Counted from the first letter of the stretch, positions 1-8,700 are shown. The stretch is 20,974 bases of DNA from Eubacteriales bacterium (GCA_030528965.1 JAUMXS010000006.1:1-20974); one strand, 5' to 3'. Numbers and translations: made by a program. The notes: generated from the sequence alone by a model not told the origin.

Positions 1-332
1 AAGAGCTCCGCAAACAGAGCGTCACAGACATCAGCAAGGTCCAGTATGCCATATTGGAAACCGACGGCGTACTGAACGTCATCCTCATCCCCGCGGAACG
101 GCCCGTTACGGTCTCCCAGATGCAGCTGGAAGCCGAGGACCCCGGCTGGCCTACTGTTCTCATTAGTGACGGCCGCCTCCTGTCCGACAATCTGCACCGC
201 ATGGGGCAGAACGAGACCTGGCTGGACCGTGAACTCAAAAAACGAGGCATATCCGACCCGAAAGACGTCTATCTTCTCACGATGAACGACGCCGGTCAGA
301 TCTACTTTGCCGGAAAGGAGCCCGCATCCTGA
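1..332 (+). CDS. DUF421 (YetF-type) membrane protein, C-terminal fragment
   Basis: The 5' end lies outside the window. The open frame starts at base 3 and ends with TGA at 330-332, giving about 109 C-terminal residues. The segment reading DISKVQYAILETDG, followed by a phosphoresistant-looking soluble fold (VTVSQMQLE, then WPTVLISDGRLL, then TWLDRELKKRGI), matches the C-terminal cytoplasmic domain of DUF421/YetF proteins. In that family two or three N-terminal membrane helices precede this domain; they are not in the window. Function is unknown; members are often spore- or envelope-associated in Firmicutes. The last four bases overlap the CTG start of the next gene, so the two are probably translated together. 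The next gene is a DUF4363 protein, the usual neighbour of DUF421 genes in Clostridia, which supports the family call. Confidence 0.8.
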   Translation, partial: ELRKQSVTDISKVQYAILETDGVLNVILIPAERPVTVSQMQLEAEDPGWPTVLISDGRLLSDNLHRMGQNETWLDRELKKRGISDPKDVYLLTMNDAGQIYFAGKEPAS

Positions 333-709
333 AAAAAGCTTATTGGGCCGCCGCCCTGCTGGCGGCGCTTCTCGCTCTGTCCCTCTGGAACACCCGGCAT
401 CTCACCGCCTTCACGGATGAACTGCAGGCCGAGCTTATCTCAGCACAGCTGCGTGTCGAAACCGGTGATTTCCCGGCGGCAGAAAAACAGATCCGGGAAA
501 CCCTTTCCCAATGGGAAAATGCCGAATCATATACGCACATTTTCCTGCAGCAGACGGAACTCGACGCCGTGGTCGGCGCCTTTTATGCGCTTCTGCATGA
601 CATTACAGACGAAAACAAAGCCCGGGCAGCCCTTTCCTTCGAACAGCTCAGAGAACACCTTGCTCTTCTCGCGGAAATGGAGCATCCTCATCTTTCGAGC
701 ATTTTCTGA
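329..709 (+). CDS. DUF4363 family protein, CTG start
   Basis: A 126-residue protein read from CTG at 329-331 to TGA at 707-709. There is no in-frame ATG, GTG or TTG near the N-terminus. The start is set by GGAAAGGAG at 312-320, eight bases upstream, and by the CTGA overlap with the DUF421 stop. The N-terminus (KKAYWAAALLAALLALSLW) is a single membrane or signal-anchor helix. It is followed by an amphipathic helical region (FTDELQAELISAQLRVETGD, then AEKQIRETLSQWEN) with the spaced aromatic/acidic pattern of DUF4363, ending in EHLALLAEMEHPHLSSIF. Length (about 120) and position after DUF421 fit the family. The role is unknown; in related genomes the pair is conserved and likely envelope-associated. 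Convergent with nrdR downstream. Confidence 0.78.
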   Translation: MKKAYWAAALLAALLALSLWNTRHLTAFTDELQAELISAQLRVETGDFPAAEKQIRETLSQWENAESYTHIFLQQTELDAVVGAFYALLHDITDENKARAALSFEQLREHLALLAEMEHPHLSSIF

Positions 710-727
710 GCCGGCCGGCACAGAAAA
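702..727. terminator. Hairpin between convergent DUF4363 and nrdR
   Basis: TTTTCTG (702-708) pairs with CAGAAAA (721-727), with an inner GCC/GGC pair across one A-A mismatch and a GGCC loop. It overlaps the DUF4363 stop codon and sits 15 bases past the nrdR stop. The A- and T-rich arms could serve as a terminator for both convergent genes, but there is no separate U-tract. Confidence 0.4.
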
Positions 728-741
728 CGGGTCAATCTTCA

Positions 742-1203
742 TCAATTCTCCCGATCGTGAAGCAGACGATTGAGTTCCTCCATGAAAGTATTGATATCAC
801 GGAACTGCCGGTACACAGAAGCGAAGCGCACATAGGCAACCTCATCCAGCAGCTGCAGACGGCGCATGACCATGTCGCCGATCTCCATCGTGCGCACCTC
901 ACGCTCCAGAGAACTCTGGAGTTCCTGTTCGATCTCATCGGCTATCGCTTCGAGATCGTCCAGCGCGACCGAACGCTTTTCGCAGGCCTTCAGCATGCTG
1001 TTTACCAGTTTGGATCTGTCAAAGGTCTGTCTGCTTCCGTCCCGCTTGATCACAACGAGCGGAAGCCGTTCCACCGTTTCATACGTCGTGAAGCGTCTCT
1101 GGCAGGAGTGACACTCTCTCCGACGACGGATGGACGTCCCCTCCTCGGTCGGACGGGAGTCGATCACTTTGCTCTCGGAAAATCCACAATAAGGGCACTT
1201 CAT
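742..1203 (-). CDS. nrdR: Transcriptional repressor NrdR
   Basis: A 153-residue protein, the normal NrdR length. NrdR is a cytoplasmic zinc- and nucleotide-binding repressor of ribonucleotide reductase operons; it senses dATP/ATP through its ATP-cone and binds NrdR boxes. The sequence shows the N-terminal zinc ribbon MKCPYCGF...CHSCQRRF with Cys3, Cys6, Cys31 and Cys34. The signature [16 protein letters not shown] follows, then an ATP-cone domain at about residues 49-139 ([16 protein letters not shown], then [16 protein letters not shown]). The ATG at 1203 has a good GGAGGA site eight bases upstream and a sigma-A promoter just before it. No reductase gene is in the window, so its targets lie elsewhere. 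I did not see a convincing NrdR box near its own promoter. Confidence 0.97.
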   Translation of the reverse strand: MKCPYCGFSESKVIDSRPTEEGTSIRRRRECHSCQRRFTTYETVERLPLVVIKRDGSRQTFDRSKLVNSMLKACEKRSVALDDLEAIADEIEQELQSSLEREVRTMEIGDMVMRRLQLLDEVAYVRFASVYRQFRDINTFMEELNRLLHDREN

Positions 1204-1233
1204 GGTCTCTATCCTCCGTTATCAGTTCCTAAT

Positions 1234-1262
1234 ATCATACCACATTCCTTCCCGCTTGGCAA
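1234..1262 (-). promoter_or_regulatory. nrdR sigma-A promoter
   Basis: On the minus strand, TTGCCA (complement of 1257-1262), a 17-base spacer and TATGAT (1234-1239), the latter preceded by TGG. Transcription would begin near 1227, giving a leader of about 24 bases. The ribosome binding site GGAGGA (1212-1217) lies inside that leader. Confidence 0.75.
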
Positions 1263-1305
1263 GAATCGGCTAAGCCCATTAAAGCCGTTTTCCCGATGCT
1301 TTCAC

Positions 1306-1344
1306 AAAAATGACGAACGCGCAGCGATTTGCCGCCGCGCGTTC
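1306..1344 (-). terminator. Terminator of the AAA ATPase/dehydrogenase operon
   Basis: On the minus strand GAACGCGC and GCGCGTTC (ends of 1315-1344) form an 8-bp stem extended by GGCG/CGCT. GTC and a TTTTT run (1306-1310) follow. It starts 13 bases past the dehydrogenase stop. On the plus strand the same hairpin is followed by GCGTTTTT, so it could work both ways. Confidence 0.75.
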
Positions 1345-1356
1345 GCGTTTTTACGT

Positions 1357-2466
1357 TTATTCAAACGGGAATACATGCTTATCCAGGCCCTGTTCACGGC
1401 GAACCGCCAGAAGCTCAGCCTTTACGGACTCGTCCACCAGAACGCCCGTATCCTTGCACGCCTGCCAGGCCAGCCATTCCTTCTCGCCCGGCGTATAGAT
1501 GCGCTCACAGCCCTTGGCCTTCTGGGATCCGCGCAGATCGCGGCAGATGTTGCCTGCCGTACGGCGGAAGCTTTCCTCGCCCTCGAAGGCGTTCGTGTCG
1601 ATCGCGATAAAATAATGTCCCAGATGGAAAGGAACCTTCTTCCCATCCTTATAGCCCGTGAGCATCCGCATGTAGTTGCTCGCGGTGAAAGCGGCAGACA
1701 GTATCTCGACCGCCGAAGAAAAAGCATAGCCCTTGTATCCGCCCATCTCTTCGCCCGCACCGCCGATCGGCGTCAGCGCCGCGCTGCCGTCGGACAGCCG
1801 GCGCAGGATCTCGGACGAATCCGTCAGCGTGTTGCCCTCATGGTCTATGACAGCTCCGGCCGGGGTCGGCATACCAAGCCGCTCATAATACTCCACCTTG
1901 CCGCGCTGCGTCAGGGACGTGGCGCCGTCCAGCAGGAAGTCAAACTCTTCATCCGTGGGCAGGCCGATGGTGAAGGGGTTCGTGCCCAGCATGTTCTCCA
2001 CTCCGAATGTCGGCGCAACGGAAGGACGGGCGTTCGTTCCCACGAAGCCCACACAGCCGGCCTTTGTCGCCATCGTGGCATAATAACCCGCAATACCGAA
2101 ATGGCAGGAATTCTTCGCCGCTACACAGCCCATGCCGTATTTCTTCGCCATCTCGATGGCCAGTTCCATCGAGCGCTTGCCCACGACCTGTCCCATGCCG
2201 TCATGACCGTCCACGATCGCAGTCGTGGGAGTCTTTTGGATGATTTCCAGTTCCGTTTTGGGCTGCTGGATGCCGGCAAGAATGCGGTCATAGTAAATGG
2301 GTTTAAAGCGGTTGCAGCCGTGCGACTCAATGCCGCGGCGGTCCGCCTCCAGCAGTACGTCCACGCAGATCTCCGCATCGGCGCGCGGCACGCCGATACT
2401 CACAAAGGTATCTTCCAGAAACGGGGTAATTACATTCCACGGAATAATGCTCATTTTTTCATCCAT
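1357..2466 (-). CDS. Ldh_2 family NAD(P)-dependent dehydrogenase (malate/L-lactate/ureidoglycolate type)
   Basis: A 369-residue cytoplasmic oxidoreductase of the Ldh_2 (YlbC/ComC/YiaK) superfamily, which reduces or oxidises 2-hydroxy acids such as malate, lactate, sulfolactate or ureidoglycolate with NAD(P). This fold is unrelated to classical LDH/MDH. Visible family features are the helical N-terminus with ADRRGIESHG (His49), the active-site stretch AAKNSCHFGIAGYYA (His122), the cofactor-side GTNPFTIGLP (161-170), and DGATS followed by GK at about 180-190. A glycine-rich GGAGEEMGGYKGYAFS segment lies late in the protein. Length is typical. The substrate cannot be read from the sequence. The ATG at 2466 has GGAGG seven bases upstream; the AAA ATPase gene ends only 20 bases before, so the two form one transcript. 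Confidence 0.88.
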   Translation of the reverse strand: MDEKMSIIPWNVITPFLEDTFVSIGVPRADAEICVDVLLEADRRGIESHGCNRFKPIYYDRILAGIQQPKTELEIIQKTPTTAIVDGHDGMGQVVGKRSMELAIEMAKKYGMGCVAAKNSCHFGIAGYYATMATKAGCVGFVGTNARPSVAPTFGVENMLGTNPFTIGLPTDEEFDFLLDGATSLTQRGKVEYYERLGMPTPAGAVIDHEGNTLTDSSEILRRLSDGSAALTPIGGAGEEMGGYKGYAFSSAVEILSAAFTASNYMRMLTGYKDGKKVPFHLGHYFIAIDTNAFEGEESFRRTAGNICRDLRGSQKAKGCERIYTPGEKEWLAWQACKDTGVLVDESVKAELLAVRREQGLDKHVFPFE

Positions 2467-2486
2467 TGCTGTTCCTCCAAATACAA

Positions 2487-4064
2487 TCAGCGGTCCTGTC
2501 CGTTCGTTTCCGGTGCTGCTGCTTCTTCCGGCACCGGTTCAGCCTTCGCCTCCGATGTTTCTTCCTTGTTTTCCGGTTCGGCTTTCGCCTCACTCCGGGC
2601 CTTTTCTTCCGGAGCCGGTTCGGGTTTTTCCGCCGGTTCCGCTCCCAGATCCTCCGGGATCACGCGCGCCAGTTCCTCCCGGGCCGGTGCTTCCATCGCC
2701 GCCAGCCGGTTCGCCTGACGGCTCACCATGTCTTCAAATCGATTGCGCACATCACGGCCGTTTCCGAAGTTGTCGTCGCGGTTCTCATACATATCCGTGA
2801 AGAATTTCTCCGCATACTCCCGGGCTTCCTCCGTGAGAACATAGCCGTTCTTATCACAGCGCCCCTGGAAAATGGCCATCAGTTCCGGACCTGTATAGTC
2901 CGGGAAATACAAATACCGGTTAAACCGGGACGCCAGTCCCGGGTTGGAGTCGATAAAGCCTTCCATCGGTTCATCATAACCGGCCACGATCACCACAAGC
3001 TCGTCCCGGTGATCCTCCATGGCCTTGAGCAGCGTTTCCACCGCCTCGCGGCCGAAATCATTCTCCCCGCCCGCGGAGAGAGAATACGCTTCGTCAATAA
3101 ACAGGATACCGCCCAGCGCAGACTGAATGACCTCCTGCGTCTTGAGCGCTGTCTGGCCGACATAACCGGCCACCAGCCCCGAACGGTCCACTTCCACCAG
3201 CTGCCCTTTTTTCAAAACGCCGATGGCTGCATAAATACCCGAAAGCAGACGCGCTACCGTGGTCTTGCCGGTACCGGGGTTGCCCATGAAGACCATGTGC
3301 AGGCTCAGCGCCGGGTTGGGAAGGCCGTTCTCCTCGCGAAGGCGGCGGACTTTCACAAGATTCACAAGATTCTTGACTTCCCGCTTCACGACTTCCAGAC
3401 CGACAAGCGCGTCCAGTTCGGCCATCAGTTCGTCAAGATCCGGCTTTTTCACTTCTTCTTCGGCTGCAGGCTGCTGTTCCGTCTTCACAGCGGTCTCGCC
3501 GGTCGTCTCACCGGAAACAGCCGAGGACGCCTTCTTCGTAAACGGCACTTCGCCGCTCGTTACATGCTCCGCTGCGTTGATGGGCGCTTTCCCGCGCGCC
3601 ACGCCCGCGCCGTCACACACAGCGCTCAGCTTTTCCGAACACTCGGTGATCCATTCGGCCTCCGCATAAGTAACATCATCATCCACCGCGGCAAGGCTGA
3701 GCAGAATATTGGTCAGCATCCGGATAAACAGCCGGGAAATGGTCGTTCCGCGGCGGGCATCATTCTCCGCGATCCGCCAGAAAAACATGGGCGGCAGAAA
3801 CTCTCCCGCACTGCACACCGCACTCGTAAGATTCCAGAGGAGCCACTCCGGCTGGGGACGGCCCTTGGAATAGAGCTGGTTCATAGCATCCACATGCGCC
3901 TGCGTCACAGCGGCACTGCCGCGCCAGAGCCCCAGCGCACACTGCGTGATGAATTCATCCATTTCCACCGTCAGGCCGCGGCCCGCCGCACGATAAAACG
4001 CTTCCGTATTCGCTAAATAACTCTTATGCAGAGCCTCTGGCCCGCGGTTCCATTCCGACGGCAT
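2487..4064 (-). CDS. CbxX/CfqX (SpoVK-like) AAA+ ATPase with TerB-like N-terminal region
   Basis: Residue numbers count from GTG 4076. Walker A is GNPGTGKTT (265-273), Walker B is ILFIDEA (324-330), and a sensor/arginine-finger stretch SNPGLASRFNRYL lies near 377-389. This is the CbxX/CfqX-SpoVK branch of AAA+ proteins, which remodel partner proteins using ATP. The N-terminal region (about 40-150) is helical; its segment LAAVDDDVTYAEAEWITE resembles the acidic motif of TerB-like tellurite-resistance domains, an inference from pattern only. Two low-complexity acidic segments flank the ATPase: about 180-210, and the last ~60 residues, rich in EAKAEPE-type repeats. I prefer ATG 4064 because GGTGG precedes it by eight bases; GTG 4076 in frame would add four residues. 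It is co-transcribed with the downstream dehydrogenase. Its client is unknown. Confidence 0.85.
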   Translation of the reverse strand: MPSEWNRGPEALHKSYLANTEAFYRAAGRGLTVEMDEFITQCALGLWRGSAAVTQAHVDAMNQLYSKGRPQPEWLLWNLTSAVCSAGEFLPPMFFWRIAENDARRGTTISRLFIRMLTNILLSLAAVDDDVTYAEAEWITECSEKLSAVCDGAGVARGKAPINAAEHVTSGEVPFTKKASSAVSGETTGETAVKTEQQPAAEEEVKKPDLDELMAELDALVGLEVVKREVKNLVNLVKVRRLREENGLPNPALSLHMVFMGNPGTGKTTVARLLSGIYAAIGVLKKGQLVEVDRSGLVAGYVGQTALKTQEVIQSALGGILFIDEAYSLSAGGENDFGREAVETLLKAMEDHRDELVVIVAGYDEPMEGFIDSNPGLASRFNRYLYFPDYTGPELMAIFQGRCDKNGYVLTEEAREYAEKFFTDMYENRDDNFGNGRDVRNRFEDMVSRQANRLAAMEAPAREELARVIPEDLGAEPAEKPEPAPEEKARSEAKAEPENKEETSEAKAEPVPEEAAAPETNGQDR

Positions 4065-4094
4065 TTCTGAACCCACCTTTCCTTTATCCCTTTA

Positions 4095-4122
4095 ATTATA
4101 CACACAGATTTGAATTTTACAA
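4095..4122 (-). promoter_or_regulatory. Promoter of the AAA ATPase/dehydrogenase operon
   Basis: On the minus strand, TTGTAA (complement of 4117-4122), a 16-base spacer and a consensus TATAAT (4095-4100). The start codon at 4064 would lie about 25 bases past the transcription start. Confidence 0.7.
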
Positions 4123-4216
4123 GTGTCTGTGAAAAATGCACTTCCGCCTTTTTTGAATTTTTTCTTTGTTTTTCCCGAAGAAAGGGAAGTTTCCTTTGTT
4201 TTTTCCTTTCCGGTGC

Positions 4217-4250
4217 TTGCCGCAGGGAGAAAAACATGATACGATATAAT
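4217..4250 (+). promoter_or_regulatory. purD-purL promoter
   Basis: A consensus TATAAT lies at 4245-4250 but has no good -35 at 17 bases. An overlapping option is TTGCCG (4217-4222), 17 bases, TACGAT (4240-4245). Either puts the transcription start at about 4252-4257, right before the long leader stem that begins at 4258. Confidence 0.6.
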
Positions 4251-4257
4251 AGTTTTG

Positions 4258-4336
4258 AATGCATCTTTTTCGCAATGCCGTTTCGGCCCTTATACAGTTC
4301 GTCTGTTCCCGGAACCGTTCGCCGAAAAAGCGCATT
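4258..4336 (+). ncRNA. Structured purD leader RNA, branched stem
   Basis: AATGC (4258-4262) pairs with GCATT (4332-4336), and CTTTTTCG (4265-4272) with CGAAAAAG (4323-4330). This makes a 13-bp outer stem with a small bulge. Inside it lie two hairpins: GCCG-TTT-CGGC (4277-4287) and GTTC-CCG-GAAC (4305-4315). The whole resembles a three-way junction at the very 5' end of the purD transcript, followed by a terminator 50 bases later. I do not recognise the conserved bases of the purine, ZTP or PRPP riboswitches or of a T-box. It is a candidate regulatory leader, not an identified class. Confidence 0.45.
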
Positions 4337-4385
4337 AAAAAACCTGTTTCCCCAGTTCGAAAATGCTCGGCAATTGCATCGCGTT

Positions 4386-4424
4386 TGGCGCGGCGTTTTT
4401 TCCCCCGATGCGCCAGACTTTTTT
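4386..4424 (+). terminator. Intrinsic terminator in the purD leader (candidate attenuator)
   Basis: TGGCGC (4386-4391) pairs with GCGCCA (4410-4415), followed by GAC and six T (4419-4424), 28 bases before the purD start. A competing stem, GCATCG (4376-4381) with CGATGC (4406-4411), would use part of the same 3' arm and could prevent it. The loop is long (18 bases), which weakens the terminator call. Confidence 0.5.
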
Positions 4425-4452
4425 CGGATATGATTGATTTGGAGGTGTCCCC

Positions 4453-5736
4453 ATGAAACTCATGGTCGTGGGCGGAGGCGGACGTGAACACGCCATCGTC
4501 CGTAAGCTGAAGGAAAACCCCGCTGTAACGGATATTTTTGTCCTGCCGGGAAACGGCGGCATCGCCGCCGACGCTGTCTGTGTCCCTGTCGAAGCCAAAG
4601 ATATTAAAGGCATCGTGGATTTCGCACAGCGGGAAAAGATCGATTTTGCCGTCGTCGCTCCCGATGACCCCCTCGTTCTCGGCGCTGTCGATGCTCTGGA
4701 AGCCGTCGGTATTCCCTGCTTCGGTCCCAATGCCCGCGCTGCCATCATCGAGGGCAGCAAAGTCTTTTCCAAGGACCTCATGAAGAAATATAACATTCCC
4801 ACCGCTTCTTACGAGTGCTTCTCCGACCCCGCCGCTGCCCTTGCGTATCTGCAGGACTGCCCCATCCCCGTGGTGGTAAAGGCCGACGGTCTGGCTCTCG
4901 GTAAGGGCGTCACCGTTGCCATGACCCGCGAAGAGGCCATCGCCGCCGCCCGTGCCTGCATGGAAGACCGCGTCTTCGGCGAAAGCGGCGCCCGCATCGT
5001 CGTGGAAGAATTCCTCACCGGACCCGAAGTCTCCGTCCTCGCTTTCACCGACGGAAAGACCATGATCCCCATGATCTCCTCCATGGACCACAAGCGCGCC
5101 CACGACGGCGACCAGGGCCCCAACACCGGCGGTATGGGTGTCATCGCTCCCAACCCCTTCTACACCGAGGATATCGCCAAAATCTGCATGGAGACCATTT
5201 TCCTCCCCACTATGGCAGCCATGAACGCCGAGGGAAGGACTTTCCGCGGCTGCCTGTACTTCGGTCTTATGCTGACCCCCAACGGCCCGAAAGTCATCGA
5301 ATATAACTGCCGCTTCGGCGATCCGGAAGCGCAGGTCGTCCTGCCTCTGCTGGAATCCGATCTGCTGACCGTTATGCAGGCCGTTTCCGCCGGTCGTCTC
5401 GCCGAGACGGAAGTGCGGTTCTCCGACCGTGCCTGCTGCTGCGTTATCATCGCAGCGGACGGTTATCCCGTGAAATACGAGAGCGGCGCTCCCCTCACTC
5501 TGCCCGCCAACGAGAAGGAAGCTTTCACCTTCGTCGCCGGTGCGCGTAAGACCGAAGATGGCCAGCTGGTCAGTGCCGGCGGCCGTGTTCTGGGCGTCAC
5601 CGCCGTGGCGGACACCCTGCAGGAGGCCGTCAACCGCGCCTATGCCCACGCGAAAAAGGTCCATTTCCCCGGCGGCTACTGCCGCAGCGACATCGGCGCA
5701 CGGGCCCTCGCCGCTCAGAAGGGAGAATCCGTATGA
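4453..5736 (+). CDS. purD: Phosphoribosylamine-glycine ligase (GAR synthetase)
   Basis: A 427-residue cytoplasmic enzyme of de novo purine synthesis that joins glycine to phosphoribosylamine using ATP. Family features are the N-terminal loop GGGGREHA (7-14), the ATP-grasp segment VVKADGLALGKGV (141-153), the signature DHKRAHDGDQGPNTGGMG (212-229), and a metal-site region YNCRFGDPEAQV in the last part of the ATP-grasp domain. A C-terminal GARS domain follows (about 327-420). Length is normal. The ATG is set by GGAGGTG at 4441-4447. The stop overlaps the purL start as ATGA, so the two are coupled. The ~200-base leader suggests control by premature termination. No other pur genes are in the window. 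Confidence 0.97.
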   Translation: MKLMVVGGGGREHAIVRKLKENPAVTDIFVLPGNGGIAADAVCVPVEAKDIKGIVDFAQREKIDFAVVAPDDPLVLGAVDALEAVGIPCFGPNARAAIIEGSKVFSKDLMKKYNIPTASYECFSDPAAALAYLQDCPIPVVVKADGLALGKGVTVAMTREEAIAAARACMEDRVFGESGARIVVEEFLTGPEVSVLAFTDGKTMIPMISSMDHKRAHDGDQGPNTGGMGVIAPNPFYTEDIAKICMETIFLPTMAAMNAEGRTFRGCLYFGLMLTPNGPKVIEYNCRFGDPEAQVVLPLLESDLLTVMQAVSAGRLAETEVRFSDRACCCVIIAADGYPVKYESGAPLTLPANEKEAFTFVAGARKTEDGQLVSAGGRVLGVTAVADTLQEAVNRAYAHAKKVHFPGGYCRSDIGARALAAQKGESV

Positions 5737-8700
5737 TCCACCGCATTTATGTGGAAAAAAAGCCCGGACTGCAGCTCGAAGCCGCTGCCCTGCTCAACGA
5801 TATCACCGGCCTGCTGCAGATCCGTTCCATTCCCTCCGTCCGTGTTCTGAACCGCTACGATGTGGAAGGCCCGGACGAAGCGCTCTTTGCCCGCTGCCGC
5901 ACCGCCGTGTTCTCCGAGCCGCAGGTAGACGATGTGTACGATGAACTGCCTGCCGACGGCGCCGCCGTGACCTTTGCGGTGGAGTATCTGCCCGGACAGT
6001 TTGACCAGCGCGCCGACTCCGCGGCACAGTGCGTACAGATCCTCTCCCAGGGTGAACGCCCCCTCGTACGCACCGCCCGCATCTATATGCTCTACGGCGC
6101 CCCCACCCCGGATGAGGTGGCAGCCGTCAAACACCATGTTATCAACCCCGTGGAATGCCGTGAGACCACCCTGGACCCCGCCGAAACGCTCCAGCCTACC
6201 TGGACCGCTCCCGGCGATGTGGAAACGCTGATCGGTTTCACCGCCATGGATGACACCGCTCTGAACGAATTCCTGGAATCCCACGGTCTGGCCATGGATC
6301 TCGACGACCTTCGCCTCTGCCGTGAGCATTTCAAAACGGAAGGCCGCGACCCCACCATCACGGAACTGCGCGTGCTCGACACTTACTGGTCCGACCACTG
6401 CCGCCATACCACCTTCCTCACCTCCATCGACAGCGTCTGCTTCGGGGATCCCGTGCTGGAGCGCACCTATGAAAGCTATCTCGCCGCCCGCAAATCGCTG
6501 GGACGGACAAGTCCGGTCTGTCTGATGGACATCGCCACCATGGCCGCGCGCTATCTCCGTGCAAACGGCACGCTTTCCCGTCTGGATGAGTCCCCGGAGA
6601 TCAACGCATGCACCGTCAAAGTCGATGTGACGGTCGAGGGCCGCCGGGAACCCTGGCTCCTTCTGTTCAAAAACGAAACGCATAACCATCCCACGGAGAT
6701 CGAGCCCTTCGGCGGCGCCGCCACCTGCATCGGCGGCGCGATCCGCGACCCGCTCTCCGGACGGGCCTATGTATATGCCGCCATGCGCCTGACCGGTGCT
6801 GCCGATCCTCTCGCCGGCGTGCGTGATACGCTGCCCGGAAAGCTGCCCCAGAGAAAAATCACCTCTGCCGCCGCTTCGGGCTATTCCTCCTACGGCAACC
6901 AGATCGGCCTTGCGACCGGTCTCGTCGATGAGGTATATCACCCGAATTACGCCGCCAAGCGTATGGAGATCGGCGCGGTCATCGGTGCTGTCCCGGAGGA
7001 AAATGTCCGCCGTGAGGTCCCCGTGGACGGCGATCTCGTCATTCTGCTGGGCGGCCGTACCGGCCGTGACGGCATCGGAGGCGCGACCGGTTCCTCCAAA
7101 GCCCATGACCTGCGCTCGCTCGACAGCTGCGGCGCAGAAGTCCAGAAAGGCAACGCTCCCGAGGAACGCAAACTTCAGCGTTTCTTCCGTCGTCCCGAAT
7201 GTTCGCGGCTCATTAAACGCTGCAACGACTTCGGTGCGGGCGGCGTCGCCGTTGCCGTCGGCGAACTTGCCGACGGACTGGAGATCTCCCTCGACAATGT
7301 CCGCCGTAAATACGAAGGTCTGGACGGCACGGAACTCGCCATCAGCGAATCCCAGGAGCGCATGGCCGTCGTCGTAGCGCAGGAACAGGCCGAGCATTTC
7401 CTCAACATGGCCGCCGAGGAAAACTTGGAAGCCACGGTCATCGCCCGCGTCACCGCCTCTCCCCGGCTCGTCATGCGCTGGAACAACAAACGCATCGTGG
7501 ATCTGCCCCGCTCCTTCCTCGCCTCCAACGGTGCGGAAAAGCATATCGACATCGAGCTTCCCGCGCCGGAAACCTTCACGTTTGACGCTCCGAACGATTT
7601 CTCCGACGGTTTCCGCGCACTCTGCTCCGACCTCAGCTTCTGCTCCCGCCGCGGACTCGCCGAGCGTTTCGACTCCACCATCGGTGCCGGCACGCTGCTC
7701 ATGCCCTTCGGCGGCAAGCGTCAGCTCACCCCCATTCAGGCCATGGCACACCGGATCTCCGATGAGACCCGCGTGACCGACACCTGCTCCATCATGTCCT
7801 GGGGCTTTGACCCGTATCTCGCGGAAAAGAGCCCGTACCACGCCGCACATCTCGCCGTGGTGCACTCCGCCGCAAAACTCGTCGCTGCCGGAGCTTCCCT
7901 GCGGGACACCTATCTCAGCTTCCAGGAATTCTTCGGCAAACCCCGCCGTGATCCCGTTCGCTGGGGCGCTCCCATGGCCGCCCTGCTGGGCGCTTTCCGC
8001 GCACAGATGGAACTGCAGCTCGCCGCCATCGGCGGCAAGGACTCCATGAGCGGAACCTTTGAGGACCTCGATGTTCCGCCGACCCTCGTTTCCTTTGCCG
8101 TCACCACAGAGCCGGCCGAGCATGTCCTCTCTCCGGAATTCAAAGCCGCAGGACACGCCGTCACCCTTCTGATGCCCGAATACGGCGCGGACGGTCTGCC
8201 CCTGCCCGCTTCCTTCCTGCGCAATTCCGAGCGCATCTACAAGTGGATCCGTGCGGGGAAAGTTCTTTCCGTCTGGGCCCCCGGCCGCGGCGGCGCGGCA
8301 GAAGCCGTGTTTAAAATGTGTCTCGGCAACGGTTTGGGTTTCCGCTTTGACGCCGAACGCACACTGGATGAACTCTTCAGCCCCGCTTTCGGCGCTTACG
8401 TCCTCGAATGGGCGGAGGCTCCGGAGGCCGGTACCCCGATCGGCAATGTCACCGCGGAGGAGACCCTGTGCTTCGGCACGGAAACTCTCTCCATCGCGGA
8501 ACTGTTTGAACTCTATGAGGGAAAACTGGAACCCGTGTTCCCCTGCCGCACTCCCTCCACGGGCAAAGAAACGCCCGTCTTTACCTACCATGCGGAAAAA
8601 CGTCTCGCGCCCTCTGTTCTGACCGCACGGCCTCGCGTCCTCATTCCCGTATTCCCCGGCACGAACTGTGAATACGACAGCGCCCGTGCCTTCGCCGCCG

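Larger units (their letters stand above)
4065..4452. other. Divergent intergenic region between AAA ATPase and purD
   Basis: 388 bases with no convincing gene. From left to right it holds the minus-strand promoter (4095-4122) and a pyrimidine-rich plus strand at about 4140-4210 with two similar CTTTGTTTTTCC-like runs. The purD promoter (4217-4250) and the structured purD leader with its terminator (4258-4424) follow. Small open frames across it have no coding-like codon bias or ribosome binding sites. Confidence 0.7.

Noticed and set aside
757..2718. A plus-strand open frame of about 650 codons antisense to nrdR, the dehydrogenase and part of the AAA gene
   Set aside because: It crosses two real genes, their intergenic promoter and terminator, and its translation is Arg/His/Ala-rich with no recognisable domain.
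4258..4424. A known purine, ZTP (pfl), guanidine/PRPP riboswitch or T-box in the purD leader
   Set aside because: The expected conserved words (for example the T-box GGTGGNACCGCG or the pfl GACTGGCG) are not present. Only the general folding pattern remains.
4110..4433. Small open frames in the purD leader
   Set aside because: They are Phe/Cys/Arg-rich translations of a pyrimidine tract and hairpin region, with no ribosome binding site.
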